NCBI GenBank assembly: GCA_018241505.1
Contig: JAFEDS010000005.1
Span: 539,078 to 603,077, forward strand
Length of the DNA stretch: 64,000 nt
From: Pseudomonadota bacterium
Lineage (GTDB): Bacteria; Pseudomonadota; Gammaproteobacteria; Steroidobacterales; Steroidobacteraceae
Direction: 5' to 3'
Shown here: one piece after another, positions 44,409-53,600 of the stretch
Numbering within the stretch: the first letter of the stretch is position 1
Layout: the number at the start of each line of letters is the position of its first letter
Notes under the pieces: generated by a model
The model's database searches: none
Told to the model about the DNA's origin: nothing
The model's input: only the letters and a program-made list of their open reading frames with translations
Translations under genes and position numbers: made by a program

Positions 44409-44417
44409 TGTTATGAT
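44409..44417 (+). promoter_or_regulatory. Candidate extended -10 promoter of the gsp operon
   Basis: The sequence TGTTATGAT fits an extended -10 box (TGn followed by TATGAT) about 50 bases before the gspG start. No -35 hexamer stands at the right distance, which is tolerated by extended -10 promoters. It lies in the gap between gspG and the divergent rhombosortase gene. Confidence 0.4.
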
Positions 44418-44465
44418 CCGCGCGCCCTGAACGGGCAGATTCTTACCGACATTGGAACCCACCAA

Positions 44466-44948
44466 ATGAACCAAGTACAGGACGCTAAAAAGGTTAACAG
44501 ACATCGCCTGGCGCGCCGCGCCGGGCAGCGCGGCTTCACGCTCATTGAGATCATGGTGGTGGTCATCATCATCGGCCTGCTGGCGGCGGTGATCGTGCCG
44601 ACGGTCATCAACAAGGTGGATGACGCGAAGATCAGTAAGGCGAAGAGCGATATTCAGGCACTGGAGACGGCGCTCACCATGTTCCGGCTGGACAATTCGA
44701 AGTACCCGACCACGGACCAAGGTCTTCAGGCGTTGGTGGTGCAACCCACCGATCCTTCCATCCGTCACTGGCGACAAGGCGGCTATCTGCAGCGGATCAC
44801 GAAGGATCCCTGGGGAGGCGACTATCAGTACGCGGCGCCCGGCACGCACGGCAAGGAATTTGACTTGTACACACTCGGTGCGGACGCGCAGCCCGGCGGC
44901 GACGGCGTAAACGCCGACATCGGCAACTGGAACATCGGCGACGAGTAG
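44466..44948 (+). CDS. gspG: Type II secretion major pseudopilin GspG
   Basis: This 160-residue major pseudopilin is processed by prepilin peptidase after QRG, with the mature start FTLIEIMVVVIIIGLLAAV and Glu at +5. The globular part has the GspG calcium-site region (TTDQGLQALVVQPTDPSIRH and TKDPWGGDYQYAAPGTHGKE with LYTLGADAQPGGDGVNADI). It forms the pseudopilus that pushes folded proteins through the outer membrane. The leader is long, about 23 residues. It is the first gene of a gspG-N operon in this window. Confidence 0.96.
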   Translation: MNQVQDAKKVNRHRLARRAGQRGFTLIEIMVVVIIIGLLAAVIVPTVINKVDDAKISKAKSDIQALETALTMFRLDNSKYPTTDQGLQALVVQPTDPSIRHWRQGGYLQRITKDPWGGDYQYAAPGTHGKEFDLYTLGADAQPGGDGVNADIGNWNIGDE

Positions 44949-44954
44949 CCTGTA

Positions 44955-45632
44955 GTGACCGCGCTGCAATCACGATCTCGATCGAGCGGCTTTACGCTGA
45001 TCGAGATCATGATCGTCGTGGTGATCATCGGCGTCATCTCGGCGGCCGTGTTGTTGTCAGTCAACTTGACGGGACGCGACCGGGACCTGGAGAAGGAAAG
45101 CGACCGCTTGTTGGCACTGGTCAACTATGCGCGCGAGCAGGCGGAGATGCAGACGCGGGATTTCGGAATTGTCGTGCACGATGACGGTTATCAGTTCGTG
45201 GCGTACGACACCCGCCGTCAATTGTGGCGCGAGGTCTACGAGGACGATGCGCTGCACCTGCGCATGCTGCCGGCCGGGTTGGATTTCAAGTTGACGGTGG
45301 ACGCGCGCCCCGTGGTCCTGCAGGCCACCGGTGAGATCAAACAAGACGATCCGAAGGACAGGCAAAAGGTCAAGACGCTGGCGGACCTGAAGAATGTGAC
45401 GGATGCGGCCGGCCTGAAGGAAGCGACCGGCACCCGGAAGATGGGGGCTGACGACAACAGCTCGCTTGCGAAGGCAAAGAAGATCGAACCGCAGATCATG
45501 ATCTACGCGAACGGTGATCTGAGCTCGTTCCAGATCACGCTGGAGCGTGAAGGCGGCGTGCGCAGCGTGACCCTGGCGCAGGATGACAAGGGCGAGGTGA
45601 TTCTCGAGCCCATGGTGGAGACCAGGACTTGA
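44955..45632 (+). CDS. gspH: Type II secretion minor pseudopilin GspH
   Basis: This 225-residue minor pseudopilin has a GTG start six bases after the gspG stop. The prepilin cleavage site precedes FTLIEIMIVVVIIGVISAAV. The family's usual length is about 170 residues; the extra length is a charged, Lys/Asp-rich insertion around residues 125-175 (KQDDPKDRQKVKTLADLKNV). The tail RSVTLAQDDKGEVILEP is typical. It overlaps gspI as TTGA. Confidence 0.9.
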   Translation: MTALQSRSRSSGFTLIEIMIVVVIIGVISAAVLLSVNLTGRDRDLEKESDRLLALVNYAREQAEMQTRDFGIVVHDDGYQFVAYDTRRQLWREVYEDDALHLRMLPAGLDFKLTVDARPVVLQATGEIKQDDPKDRQKVKTLADLKNVTDAAGLKEATGTRKMGADDNSSLAKAKKIEPQIMIYANGDLSSFQITLEREGGVRSVTLAQDDKGEVILEPMVETRT

Positions 45633-46228
45633 AGCGCAACCCGGAAACCGGGAAGCGCGGCCTGCAAACCGGGTTCACGCTCATTGAGGTGCTCGTGGCA
45701 CTCGTGATCGTTGCCGTCGGGATGGGTGTGTTGATGAGCACGCTCACTTCGTCGGCGAAGAACGTGGTCTACCTGCAGGACCGGACTTTCGCGGAATGGG
45801 TTGCGCTCAACCAGATCACGCTGTTGCGCCTGCAGCTTCAAAAGGGACAACTGCCGCCCCAGACTTCGACAAACGGGGATATCGACTTTGCCGGCCGTAG
45901 CTGGCATTGGCGCCAGGATGTGAAGGCCAGCGAGGTTCCCGGCATCGACCGGATCGACTTCAAGGTCCGGCCCAAGGAGGTCAAGGGCGGGGATGATGAT
46001 AGTTGGTATGTCACGGTGACGGGGCTGGCGGGCAACTCGTTGGCGGCACCCGGCAGCGCCGCGGCGATGGTGCAATGGGACCCCGATCTGACCGGCCCTG
46101 GGGGGCTTCCGGGTGGGCCCGGGAATAACCCGGGGATTTTGCCGAACAACCCGAATCCCACGCCGAACCCGTCGCCGAACCTGACACCGACGCCCACACC
46201 GACCCCGCCACAGGGTGGGAACCAGTAA
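45629..46228 (+). CDS. gspI: Type II secretion minor pseudopilin GspI with a Pro/Thr-rich tail
   Basis: This 199-residue minor pseudopilin starts with TTG overlapping the gspH stop. The processing site precedes FTLIEVLVALVIVAVGMGV. The globular domain is normal up to about residue 145 (FAEWVALNQITLLRLQLQKG). A tail of about 50 residues made of Gly, Asn, Pro and Thr (ending PTPTPTPPQGGNQ) follows, which is not part of the family fold. The pseudopilus tip is formed by GspI, J and K. The stop and the gspJ start share one base (TAATG). Confidence 0.92.
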   Translation: MKRNPETGKRGLQTGFTLIEVLVALVIVAVGMGVLMSTLTSSAKNVVYLQDRTFAEWVALNQITLLRLQLQKGQLPPQTSTNGDIDFAGRSWHWRQDVKASEVPGIDRIDFKVRPKEVKGGDDDSWYVTVTGLAGNSLAAPGSAAAMVQWDPDLTGPGGLPGGPGNNPGILPNNPNPTPNPSPNLTPTPTPTPPQGGNQ

Positions 46229-46962
46229 TGCGGCGTTCGCGCGGTTTCACCCTGTTGGAATTGCTCGTCGCCATGTTTATTGCGGCGCTCATTTTCGCCA
46301 TGGGCTACGGCACCATCAACCAGGCCGTGAAAAGCCGCGAGGGCCTGGAGGCACAACAGAAGAAGCTGTTGGAGCTGCAGACCGCGATACGGACCATGGA
46401 ACAGGACTTTGTGCAACTGGCACCGCGTCCGATCCGCGATCCGGTGGGCGGCACCTATCAGCCGGCGTTGCTGGCCAACTCCAACGGATCCAGTGGTGGA
46501 CTCGGCAGCAGCAACAGCAGCAGCTCGGGCAGCCTGGGTAGCAGCAGCGGCACTCAACCGGTCGTGGTGCTCACCCGCACCGGCTGGACCAATCCGACGG
46601 GATTGCAACGCCCCGGCCTGCAGCGCGTCGCCTATTATTTTCAGGACGGCACGCTGCGGCGCGAATACTGGACCGTGCTCGACCCGACGCAGGCGAGCCA
46701 AGCGGTGCGCCGCGACCTGATCAGCCATTTGAAGTCCGTGTCACTGCGCTTCATGGATGTGCAGTCGAACACCTCGGCGCAGACGCCTCCGCCGGGCTCA
46801 TCTGACAGTCCCACCGGAGCCAACATCAACTGGAGCCCGATCTGGCCGCCCGTCAATGGCGCGAACCAGGACAACCGGCGGTACCGGCCGATCGGTGTCG
46901 AGATCACGCTGGATACGGAAGAATGGGGCAAGATTGTCCGCTACGTTGAGATTGCGGGATGA
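46228..46962 (+). CDS. gspJ: Type II secretion minor pseudopilin GspJ with a Ser/Gly-rich loop
   Basis: This is a 244-residue minor pseudopilin with very short leader MRRSRG and mature start FTLLELLVAMFIAALIFAM. The domain has TAIRTMEQDFVQLAPRPIRD and ends IGVEITLDTEEWGKIVRYVE. Two loops are unusual: residues of about 85-112 are nearly all Ser, Gly and Asn, and about 180-200 are Pro/Ser/Gly-rich. It is translationally coupled to gspI and gspK. Confidence 0.92.
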   Translation: MRRSRGFTLLELLVAMFIAALIFAMGYGTINQAVKSREGLEAQQKKLLELQTAIRTMEQDFVQLAPRPIRDPVGGTYQPALLANSNGSSGGLGSSNSSSSGSLGSSSGTQPVVVLTRTGWTNPTGLQRPGLQRVAYYFQDGTLRREYWTVLDPTQASQAVRRDLISHLKSVSLRFMDVQSNTSAQTPPPGSSDSPTGANINWSPIWPPVNGANQDNRRYRPIGVEITLDTEEWGKIVRYVEIAG

Positions 46963-47984
46963 CGACAACGCGCACCCTGCTCCGGCGCCGGCGTGATTTT
47001 CCACGCTCTCCCGCGCGGCAACGCGGAATCGCGATGTTGGTCGCGATTTTGCTGGTGGCTCTTGGCACTATTCTCGCCGCCGACATCGCCTATCAAAGCG
47101 CCATGTCGGCGCGTCGCTCGACCGCGACGCTGTCGTTTGACGAGGCTTTACTCGTGACCGAAGGAGCCGAGGCGTTGGCGGCTTACGGATTGAAAACCGT
47201 CATGCAAAACAGCAAACCGGGTGCGAGCGGCGGCCCCGATGTTTATGCGGCGCAACCGTGGGCGCAACCTGTGGGTCCTCTCGAGGTCGTGCCCGGAGTG
47301 ACCCTGGAAGCCAACCTGGAAGACATGCAGGGGCGATTCAATTTGAACTGGCTGGTGGGCTATCAGGGCGCAACTGCCCAGAAGCCCGATCCGAGCGCGT
47401 TGGCGGCCTTCAAAAAGCTGCTGCAGCTTTCGGATGTCGACCAGAAATGGGCTGACATGGTGGTCGACTGGATCGACCGGGACACGCAGCCGCAAACCGA
47501 GGGCGCCGAGGACAGCGCCTACATGAGCCAGAACCCGCCGTACCTGGCCGCCAATCAATACATCACGAGCACCACGGAGCTGCTGGCATTGCCAGGCTTC
47601 GGCCGCGAGAATTATGAGAAGCTGGCTCCCTACATCGCCGCGTTGCCGCCCGCCACGACATTGAACATCTGCACCGCCAAGGGCCGCGTTCTCGACGCCT
47701 TCAATCCGAACTCAGTCGAATGGGAAGATGAGACGGCGCTGCAAAAGAACCGTGCGTCGGCCCCCGGTTGTTTCCCGGACCTGAAAGATTACGGCGCCAG
47801 CTTCGGCGCCGATGCGTCGAAGCTCGGAAACAGCACCACCCGATTCAAGACGTCGTCCAGCTATTTCCGCCTGTCCAGCCTGGTCACAATTGGCAGCGCG
47901 GAATTCAATCTGTACAGTCTTCTTTATTTGGATGGCCAGGGCTACTTTGTTCATCCCATTCAGCGCAGCTTCTCGCCGGACTGA
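46959..47984 (+). CDS. gspK: Type II secretion minor pseudopilin GspK
   Basis: This 341-residue pseudopilin caps the pseudopilus. The cleavage site is after RQRG, followed by IAMLVAILLVALGTILA; unlike the others, it has no Glu at +5, which is normal for GspK. The large globular domain has DMQGRFNLNWLVGY, VDWIDRDTQPQTEGAEDSAYM and ITSTTELLALPGFGRENYEK, the usual GspK helix-hairpin region. It overlaps gspJ by four bases (ATGA). Confidence 0.95.
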   Translation: MTTTRTLLRRRRDFPRSPARQRGIAMLVAILLVALGTILAADIAYQSAMSARRSTATLSFDEALLVTEGAEALAAYGLKTVMQNSKPGASGGPDVYAAQPWAQPVGPLEVVPGVTLEANLEDMQGRFNLNWLVGYQGATAQKPDPSALAAFKKLLQLSDVDQKWADMVVDWIDRDTQPQTEGAEDSAYMSQNPPYLAANQYITSTTELLALPGFGRENYEKLAPYIAALPPATTLNICTAKGRVLDAFNPNSVEWEDETALQKNRASAPGCFPDLKDYGASFGADASKLGNSTTRFKTSSSYFRLSSLVTIGSAEFNLYSLLYLDGQGYFVHPIQRSFSPD

Positions 47985-48004
47985 GCTCATGCAGGCATTC
48001 ACAC

Positions 48005-49246
48005 ATGGCTGATTGGCTGCTCATCAGGTTACCCCGCACAGCGGAACAGCCGGCGACCTGGCTCACCGTCGATCCCCGGGGCAATCCTTCCGGGCCGCCG
48101 CAAAGCGGCCCCCTGTCTCTTGCCGCACCGCGTGCGGTGGGACGACACGTGTGTGTCCTCGTGCCGGGCACCGATGTGCTTCTGACTGAACCTGAAGTGC
48201 CCATGAAGGCGGGGACGAAGCTGCAACAGGTTGTGCCGTTTGCGCTCGAAGAGCAGCTTGCGGATGACATCGACGATCTGCACTTCGCCATAGGCAAACG
48301 CGCTGGGGATTCGTCGCGGACGCCGGTTGCCGTCATTCGGCGCTCGCTGATGGATGAATGGTTGGTGTCCCTGCGCTCGAACGGGCTCGAACCCGAGTCC
48401 ATGTACACCGAAAGCGACCTTCTGCCCCAGAACCCGGGACAGTCAGTTGCGCTCATGGAGGAAGATGTTGTCGTCGTCCGCCCGCCCACGGGCGCACCTG
48501 TCACTCTTCCGGTCGAGGCATTGAGCGAAGCATTGGAGATTGCCCAACAGGGCGATCCCGAGCAGGGAGCAACCGGCGGGCGCGGCCTGATTCTGTACAC
48601 GGGCGCCGCCGAGTGGCATCAGCACTCCGCCAAGATCGAAGCTCTGCGCGAACGCTTCGATGGCATCAAGATTCAACTTCTCAGCGCCGGTCCGCTCGCC
48701 TTGTTTGCACAGCAGCTACCCACGGTCGCGCCCATCAACCTGCTGCAAGGCTCGTATGCGCCGACCAAGGCGAGCACGGTTGGCTGGCAAGCGTGGAAAG
48801 TAGCGGTCATCCTGCTGGCGTGCCTCGTTGGATTGCATGTTGCCGGCAAGGCCGCCGAATTGACGGCGCTGAAGAACAGCGAGAAAAAGCTCGACGCCTC
48901 GATCGGTGACACCTTCCGAATGGCCATGCCCGGTGAGCCCAAACCACTCGATCCGCGCCGCCAGATGGAGATGCGGCTCTCCGCCGCCCAGAACGGCGGC
49001 GGACAGGGTGGATTTCTGCCGGCACTGCAGGCCGTGATTGATGCGCGAACCGTGGCGCCCGGAACGACCCTCAAGGCGCTGAGCTTCCGTCAGGGCACGG
49101 TGGATATGAAGCTCAACGCAAAGGATGCGACCAGCCTGGATCACATGAGCCAGTCGCTGAAGACACACGGCTGGCAGGCGGAGCTGACTTCCGGCAACAA
49201 CACGGAAACGGGTTACGAGGGCCGGATCCAGATCCGCGGCAAGTAG
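48005..49246 (+). CDS. gspL: Type II secretion inner-membrane platform protein GspL
   Basis: This is a 413-residue GspL. The cytoplasmic actin-like domain (residues of about 1-265) recruits the GspE ATPase and includes VVPFALEEQLADDIDDLHFA and SLMDEWLVSLRSNGLEPESM. One transmembrane helix (VAVILLACLVGLHVAG) lies near residue 270. The periplasmic ferredoxin-like domain ends TGYEGRIQIRGK. It pairs with GspM, encoded four bases downstream. Confidence 0.93.
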   Translation: MADWLLIRLPRTAEQPATWLTVDPRGNPSGPPQSGPLSLAAPRAVGRHVCVLVPGTDVLLTEPEVPMKAGTKLQQVVPFALEEQLADDIDDLHFAIGKRAGDSSRTPVAVIRRSLMDEWLVSLRSNGLEPESMYTESDLLPQNPGQSVALMEEDVVVVRPPTGAPVTLPVEALSEALEIAQQGDPEQGATGGRGLILYTGAAEWHQHSAKIEALRERFDGIKIQLLSAGPLALFAQQLPTVAPINLLQGSYAPTKASTVGWQAWKVAVILLACLVGLHVAGKAAELTALKNSEKKLDASIGDTFRMAMPGEPKPLDPRRQMEMRLSAAQNGGGQGGFLPALQAVIDARTVAPGTTLKALSFRQGTVDMKLNAKDATSLDHMSQSLKTHGWQAELTSGNNTETGYEGRIQIRGK

Positions 49247-49250
49247 ACAC

Positions 49251-49721
49251 ATGAAATTCAACTACGACACGTTGTCGGAACGCGAACAGAAAATGGTCAA
49301 GTTCGGCGCCATCGCGCTGGTGGCTATTTTGCTGTTCGGTGTGCTGATGCCGCTCGACAGCAGCGTCGCCAAGGCACGCACGCGAATCACCAAGAAGCAG
49401 CAGGACCTCGTCTGGATGAAAGGCGTCGCGCCGTTCCTGGCGGCCCAGGCAGGGTCCATGCACCAGAACAACGGTGAGTCCCTGATTGTGATTGTCGACC
49501 GCTCGGCGCGCGAATCCGGGCTCGGCAAATCCCTGGCCGGCACCGACCCGAGCGGCGCCGGCGGAATCCAGGTGCGCCTGGAGAAAGCGCCGTTCGATGC
49601 CATCATCGGCTGGCTGTCACGATTGTCCCAACAGAATGGAATCGGCGTGGAAGGCGCTACGATTGACGGCGCGGGCGCGCCGGGAGTCGTCAACGCGGCG
49701 ATTGTGTTAAAGCCACAGTGA
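49251..49721 (+). CDS. gspM: Type II secretion inner-membrane platform protein GspM
   Basis: This 156-residue protein has the classical GspM plan. A short cytoplasmic N-terminus (LSEREQKMVKFGA) precedes one transmembrane helix (IALVAILLFGVLMPL). A periplasmic domain then holds KKQQDLVWMKGVAPFLAA and a ferredoxin-like fold (QVRLEKAPFDAIIGWLSRL). It stabilises GspL in the inner membrane. It overlaps gspN by four bases (GTGA). Confidence 0.92.
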   Translation: MKFNYDTLSEREQKMVKFGAIALVAILLFGVLMPLDSSVAKARTRITKKQQDLVWMKGVAPFLAAQAGSMHQNNGESLIVIVDRSARESGLGKSLAGTDPSGAGGIQVRLEKAPFDAIIGWLSRLSQQNGIGVEGATIDGAGAPGVVNAAIVLKPQ

Positions 49722-50464
49722 AGCGGACAATCTGGCTGATTGTTTTTGGCGTGCTCGTGTTCGTGGGTATTGTGGTGGCGCGCCTGCCAGCCAGTTGGGT
49801 ATTGCCAGGGCCGAAGTCGGGAATGACCTGCAGCGAAGCTGACGGAACCGTGTGGAACGGCTCCTGCAGCGGCCTCACCGTCCAGAATCAACCCATCGGA
49901 GATCTCGCGTGGGAGCTCCACGCGATGCGGCTGCTGTCCGGGAAAATCAACGCCGACATCGTGCTCACCCGCCCCACCGGTGCCCTGCGGGGCAATGTTG
50001 AATCCGGCTTCGACAAGAAGCTGATTGCGCGCGACGTGGTGTTGGATCTGCCGATCGACCAGGAGCTGGCCGCGGCGCTGGGCCCGAACCTTCGCGGGCT
50101 GCGCGGCAAGGTTCATGCGCAGATCGCCTATCTGCTCCTCGACCAACATCAGGCCATTCGCGCTGTCGAGGGGGTCATCGAGGCGCGCGATCTGAGCGAC
50201 GGCGCGCAACAGTGGGGCAGCTATGCCGTCACCTTCCCACCGCCCACGACCGGAGTTCCCATCGGGCAGCTCAAGGACCTTGGTACAGGGCCGCTCGCGG
50301 TCCAGGGAGCGTTGAAGCTCACGCCGTCCCCGCCAGGTTTCGATGTGCAAGGGCTCGTGGCGGCGCGCCCGTCGGCGTCGGCCGAGTTGGTGCAGGACCT
50401 ACGGATGCTGGGCTCGCCGGATGAGCAGGGGCGGCGGCAGTTTTCGTTCGAGTCGACGTTTTAG
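49718..50464 (+). CDS. gspN: Type II secretion protein GspN
   Basis: This is a 248-residue GspN. An N-terminal signal anchor (IWLIVFGVLVFVGIVVARLP) is followed by a periplasmic domain with CSEADGTVWNGSCSGLTV, the family's W-x-G-x-C segment. GspN is an accessory component found only in some type II systems, often beside GspM. It ends the operon and is followed by hairpins before a convergent helicase gene. Confidence 0.9.
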   Translation: MKRTIWLIVFGVLVFVGIVVARLPASWVLPGPKSGMTCSEADGTVWNGSCSGLTVQNQPIGDLAWELHAMRLLSGKINADIVLTRPTGALRGNVESGFDKKLIARDVVLDLPIDQELAAALGPNLRGLRGKVHAQIAYLLLDQHQAIRAVEGVIEARDLSDGAQQWGSYAVTFPPPTTGVPIGQLKDLGTGPLAVQGALKLTPSPPGFDVQGLVAARPSASAELVQDLRMLGSPDEQGRRQFSFESTF

Positions 50465-50495
50465 GTCATACCGCGCAGAGGGCGGAACAGCGCGC

Positions 50496-50557
50496 GCGGC
50501 GCTAACGCGCCGCAGGCGCCGTGCACTAATGCAGCCGGCAAAAACCGCGCTTTTTGC
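50496..50557. terminator. Hairpins between convergent gspN and the AddA-like gene
   Basis: Two stem-loops lie in the 151-base convergent gap. The first has seven-base GC arms GCGGCGC/GCGCCGC (50496-50502 and 50507-50513) around TAAC. The second has arms GCAAAAA/TTTTTGC (50538-50544 and 50551-50557) around six bases, so it carries an A-run and a T-run and could work in both directions. The stems are short; termination is inferred. Confidence 0.45.
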
Positions 50558-50615
50558 GGGGACGCCTAGTCCGGCGGAAAAGAACGTTGGCTCCGCGCGG
50601 CCAGTGCCGCGCCAA

Positions 50616-53600
50616 TTAAAGAATACGGAAGACATCCAACAGCGGGAAATACAGCCCTGCCCTGACCGGCTCAGGGCCCATTCCTTTCGCGAGCGCCACA
50701 TATGTTTGCAACTGCGGGCGATAGCGGTCCATTTCCTGTTCCAGGAACGCATCCAATCCGCCGCCCTCGTGTCGACTGGTCTTGAAGTCGATGACCCAAC
50801 GTGTGCCGTGGGCATCAATGAACGACCGGTCGATGACTACATTGGTGAGCCTGCCCCCCGCTATTCCTGTCAGTGCCCATTCACTTTGGGACTCGCTGTG
50901 CTCCGGAGCGAATATCCAGCGGCCGCGATCGCTGCTGACAGTCCGCGTCAGTGCCTCCAGGACGATTGCCGCCGCACGCTGCAGGTCGCTTTCCGGGACA
51001 CCATGCCGGCGGAGTTGGTATTCGTAAAAGTCCCGCTGGCTTTGGATCGACGCTCGTGAGGGCAGCTTTTGTGCGGCGTACTGCTCCAACGCGGCATGCA
51101 CCACGGTGCCAATGTGGCGCGCGGTCTCGCCTACCCAACTGAACTCGGGTGGGTCCAGGGATTGGTGGGCGACCGGGAGGTGCTCCAGGGTGGGGGCTGG
51201 AGTTAGGGATGGGAGGGACCAGGTTGGGACTAGGCGGCGCAGGATGGGTTGGGGGGTTCGGGTGGGGTTGGCTGTTGAGATGGCATCGGCCTGGGCGGCG
51301 TCATCGGCCAGCGCGGCGGCAGCGGCGGCGGCCTCGGCTTCGAGCGCCGCGCGGGCTGCTTCCGCCGCCAACATGGGTGTCACGGCCGGCCACAGGCTTG
51401 CGAGCAGGGTCCCGTAGCGCGGGATCACGGAGCCATCCGCCCGGGGCTTGGGTGCGGCCGATAACGCAAGTGTATGCTTCGCGCGCGTCGCAGCCACGTA
51501 CAGCAGTCTGGTCTGCTCATTCGCCGCGCGCCGCGCAATCAACCGCTTCAGGTAACTGGTAACCTCGCCACCCTCGTCATCGCCGATCGCCGGCACCGGC
51601 GCCATAATGAGGTCGCTCGCGCCTTCGGCTCGCGGCAGGTCGAGCCAACGCAATAGTGGCTCCCTGCCCCTATTGAGCTCGCGTTCGAGGGACGGAACAA
51701 ACACATGATCGAACTCCAACCCCTTCGCGCGATGAATGGTCATCAACTGCACGGGATTCGCGGCAGTCGTTTGTGGTTGCGCATAAAGCCCGCCCAGCAG
51801 CGAATCGAGATCCTGGGGACCCGACCACTCACCGCTCGCAACGCGCTCACTCAAAGCCTCGAAAAATGCACGCGCGTGCCTCAGTTCTTGCTCCGCATAG
51901 GAATCCGCAGCGCCTAGCCTCAACCACGTCAACTCCAACCAGTCGGCCAGAGGCATGCTGTTGCAAGACCTCATGGCCGCTTCGAGCACATCTCTCACGC
52001 GCACGAGTCGTGCCAACTCCGCGGGGGAGCACCGCGCGAGACGCTGCTCGTCGGCCATCGCCTCCCATACCAACTTCGTATCGCGGCGCCGGGAGAGCAC
52101 TGTGAGCGTTTCGAGTGTCAGACCGCACCACGGAGCGCGCAACACAGCGAGCCACGCAGTGCGGTCCCCCAAGTGACTGGTGGCCTGCAGGAGCGCGACG
52201 AGATCGCGAACGATCGATAGCTCCCGAAGCGGCACGAGATCCACACCGACTGCATCGATTTTTTGGGCCTCGAGACCCGTAATGATAGGAGCCGCATGCG
52301 ACCGCGATGCCACCAGCACCGCAATCGAGGATTGCGGTTCTGTCATTTTCAGATAGGCGATGCGTTGAATGATCGCTGCCGTTTCCGATTCGCGGGCGGC
52401 GTTATCGAACAAGCGAAATTGAACCGAGGGAGTGGGAACGCCGGTCAGTTGCGTCTGGGGCCCTGCGGCAGCTTTGCCCGCCACACTTCGTGTGAACGAC
52501 ACCGCGCTTGCGCGAAGGTCATCCTGCGCCGGAAACAGAGTGCTGAATGCATCGTTGATCCAACCAATGAGGTCGGGCACCGAGCGGAAATTGCGCGTCA
52601 GACGCAGTGACTCCAGCCGGACGCTCCCGATACCACTGTCCCGGGCGCGCAAAAACAGCCCCACCTCCGCCTCTCGGAATTGGTAAATCGACTGCATCGG
52701 ATCGCCGACGACGAACAGCGTTCGGCCGTCGCCCTCTTCCCACCCGGCAGTCAGTATTTCAATGAGGTCAAACTGCGCGAGAGAAGTATCCTGGAATTCG
52801 TCCACGAGAATGTGCCGCAGTGACATTCCCGTCTGCAAAGCCAGGTCCGTGGGCTCCCCCGCATCTGCCAATGCCTGACGCGCAGCCCCAGCGACGTATG
52901 TATGATCTATGCGTCCACTGACAGCAAACTCTGCCTGCAGATACACGGCTGCCGCGCGCAGCACTCGAGAAAGAGCCTCAATGGCCGCCGCATCGGCGTT
53001 GCTGAGGGTCGCAGCAGGTAGCGCATTCAGATCGACGAGGGTTTGTTGAAATCGCGGAACCCCGCTCAGCAGTTCGATCGCGGATTTCAGCGCCGCCTTG
53101 GCAGACGCGCTCTCATATTCCGGGCCCAACGCCTTGGTGACGGCTTTGCGCCACTCACCCTTTCCCGTCAGAGTCAGTGAAGCCAGCTCCTTCCAAGCGC
53201 GTAAAGATAGTGGGTCTGTACCGAGCGCGCCTACACGCGGAAGACCGCCAACCTGATTGCGCAGCGAATTAGGGAGTATCGCCGCCGCGGAACGCAAGTG
53301 GTCGCTCACGATCGTGCCGAGACTGCTGCTGATCCGTTTGCACAGTGCACTGGGCTCGTGTCCCAATACATACCGCAGCCAGTGTCCCCGCTGGTTCAAC
53401 ATATCTGCCAGCAGCCGCTGGACGTTGCCCCAATTGTTGTCGAGCCGCTCGAACAGCAGCTCAACATCCGCCGCAAGCTGTTCGTCGTGATCTGCGGCAG
53501 CCAATGTCTGACGGGCTGCTCGGTTGTAAAGCTCGCCTGGTCGCTCAGTGATGAGCAGAGAGCCGCCGGCTTTTGCGGTGACCGTGAGCTGTGTCGCCAG

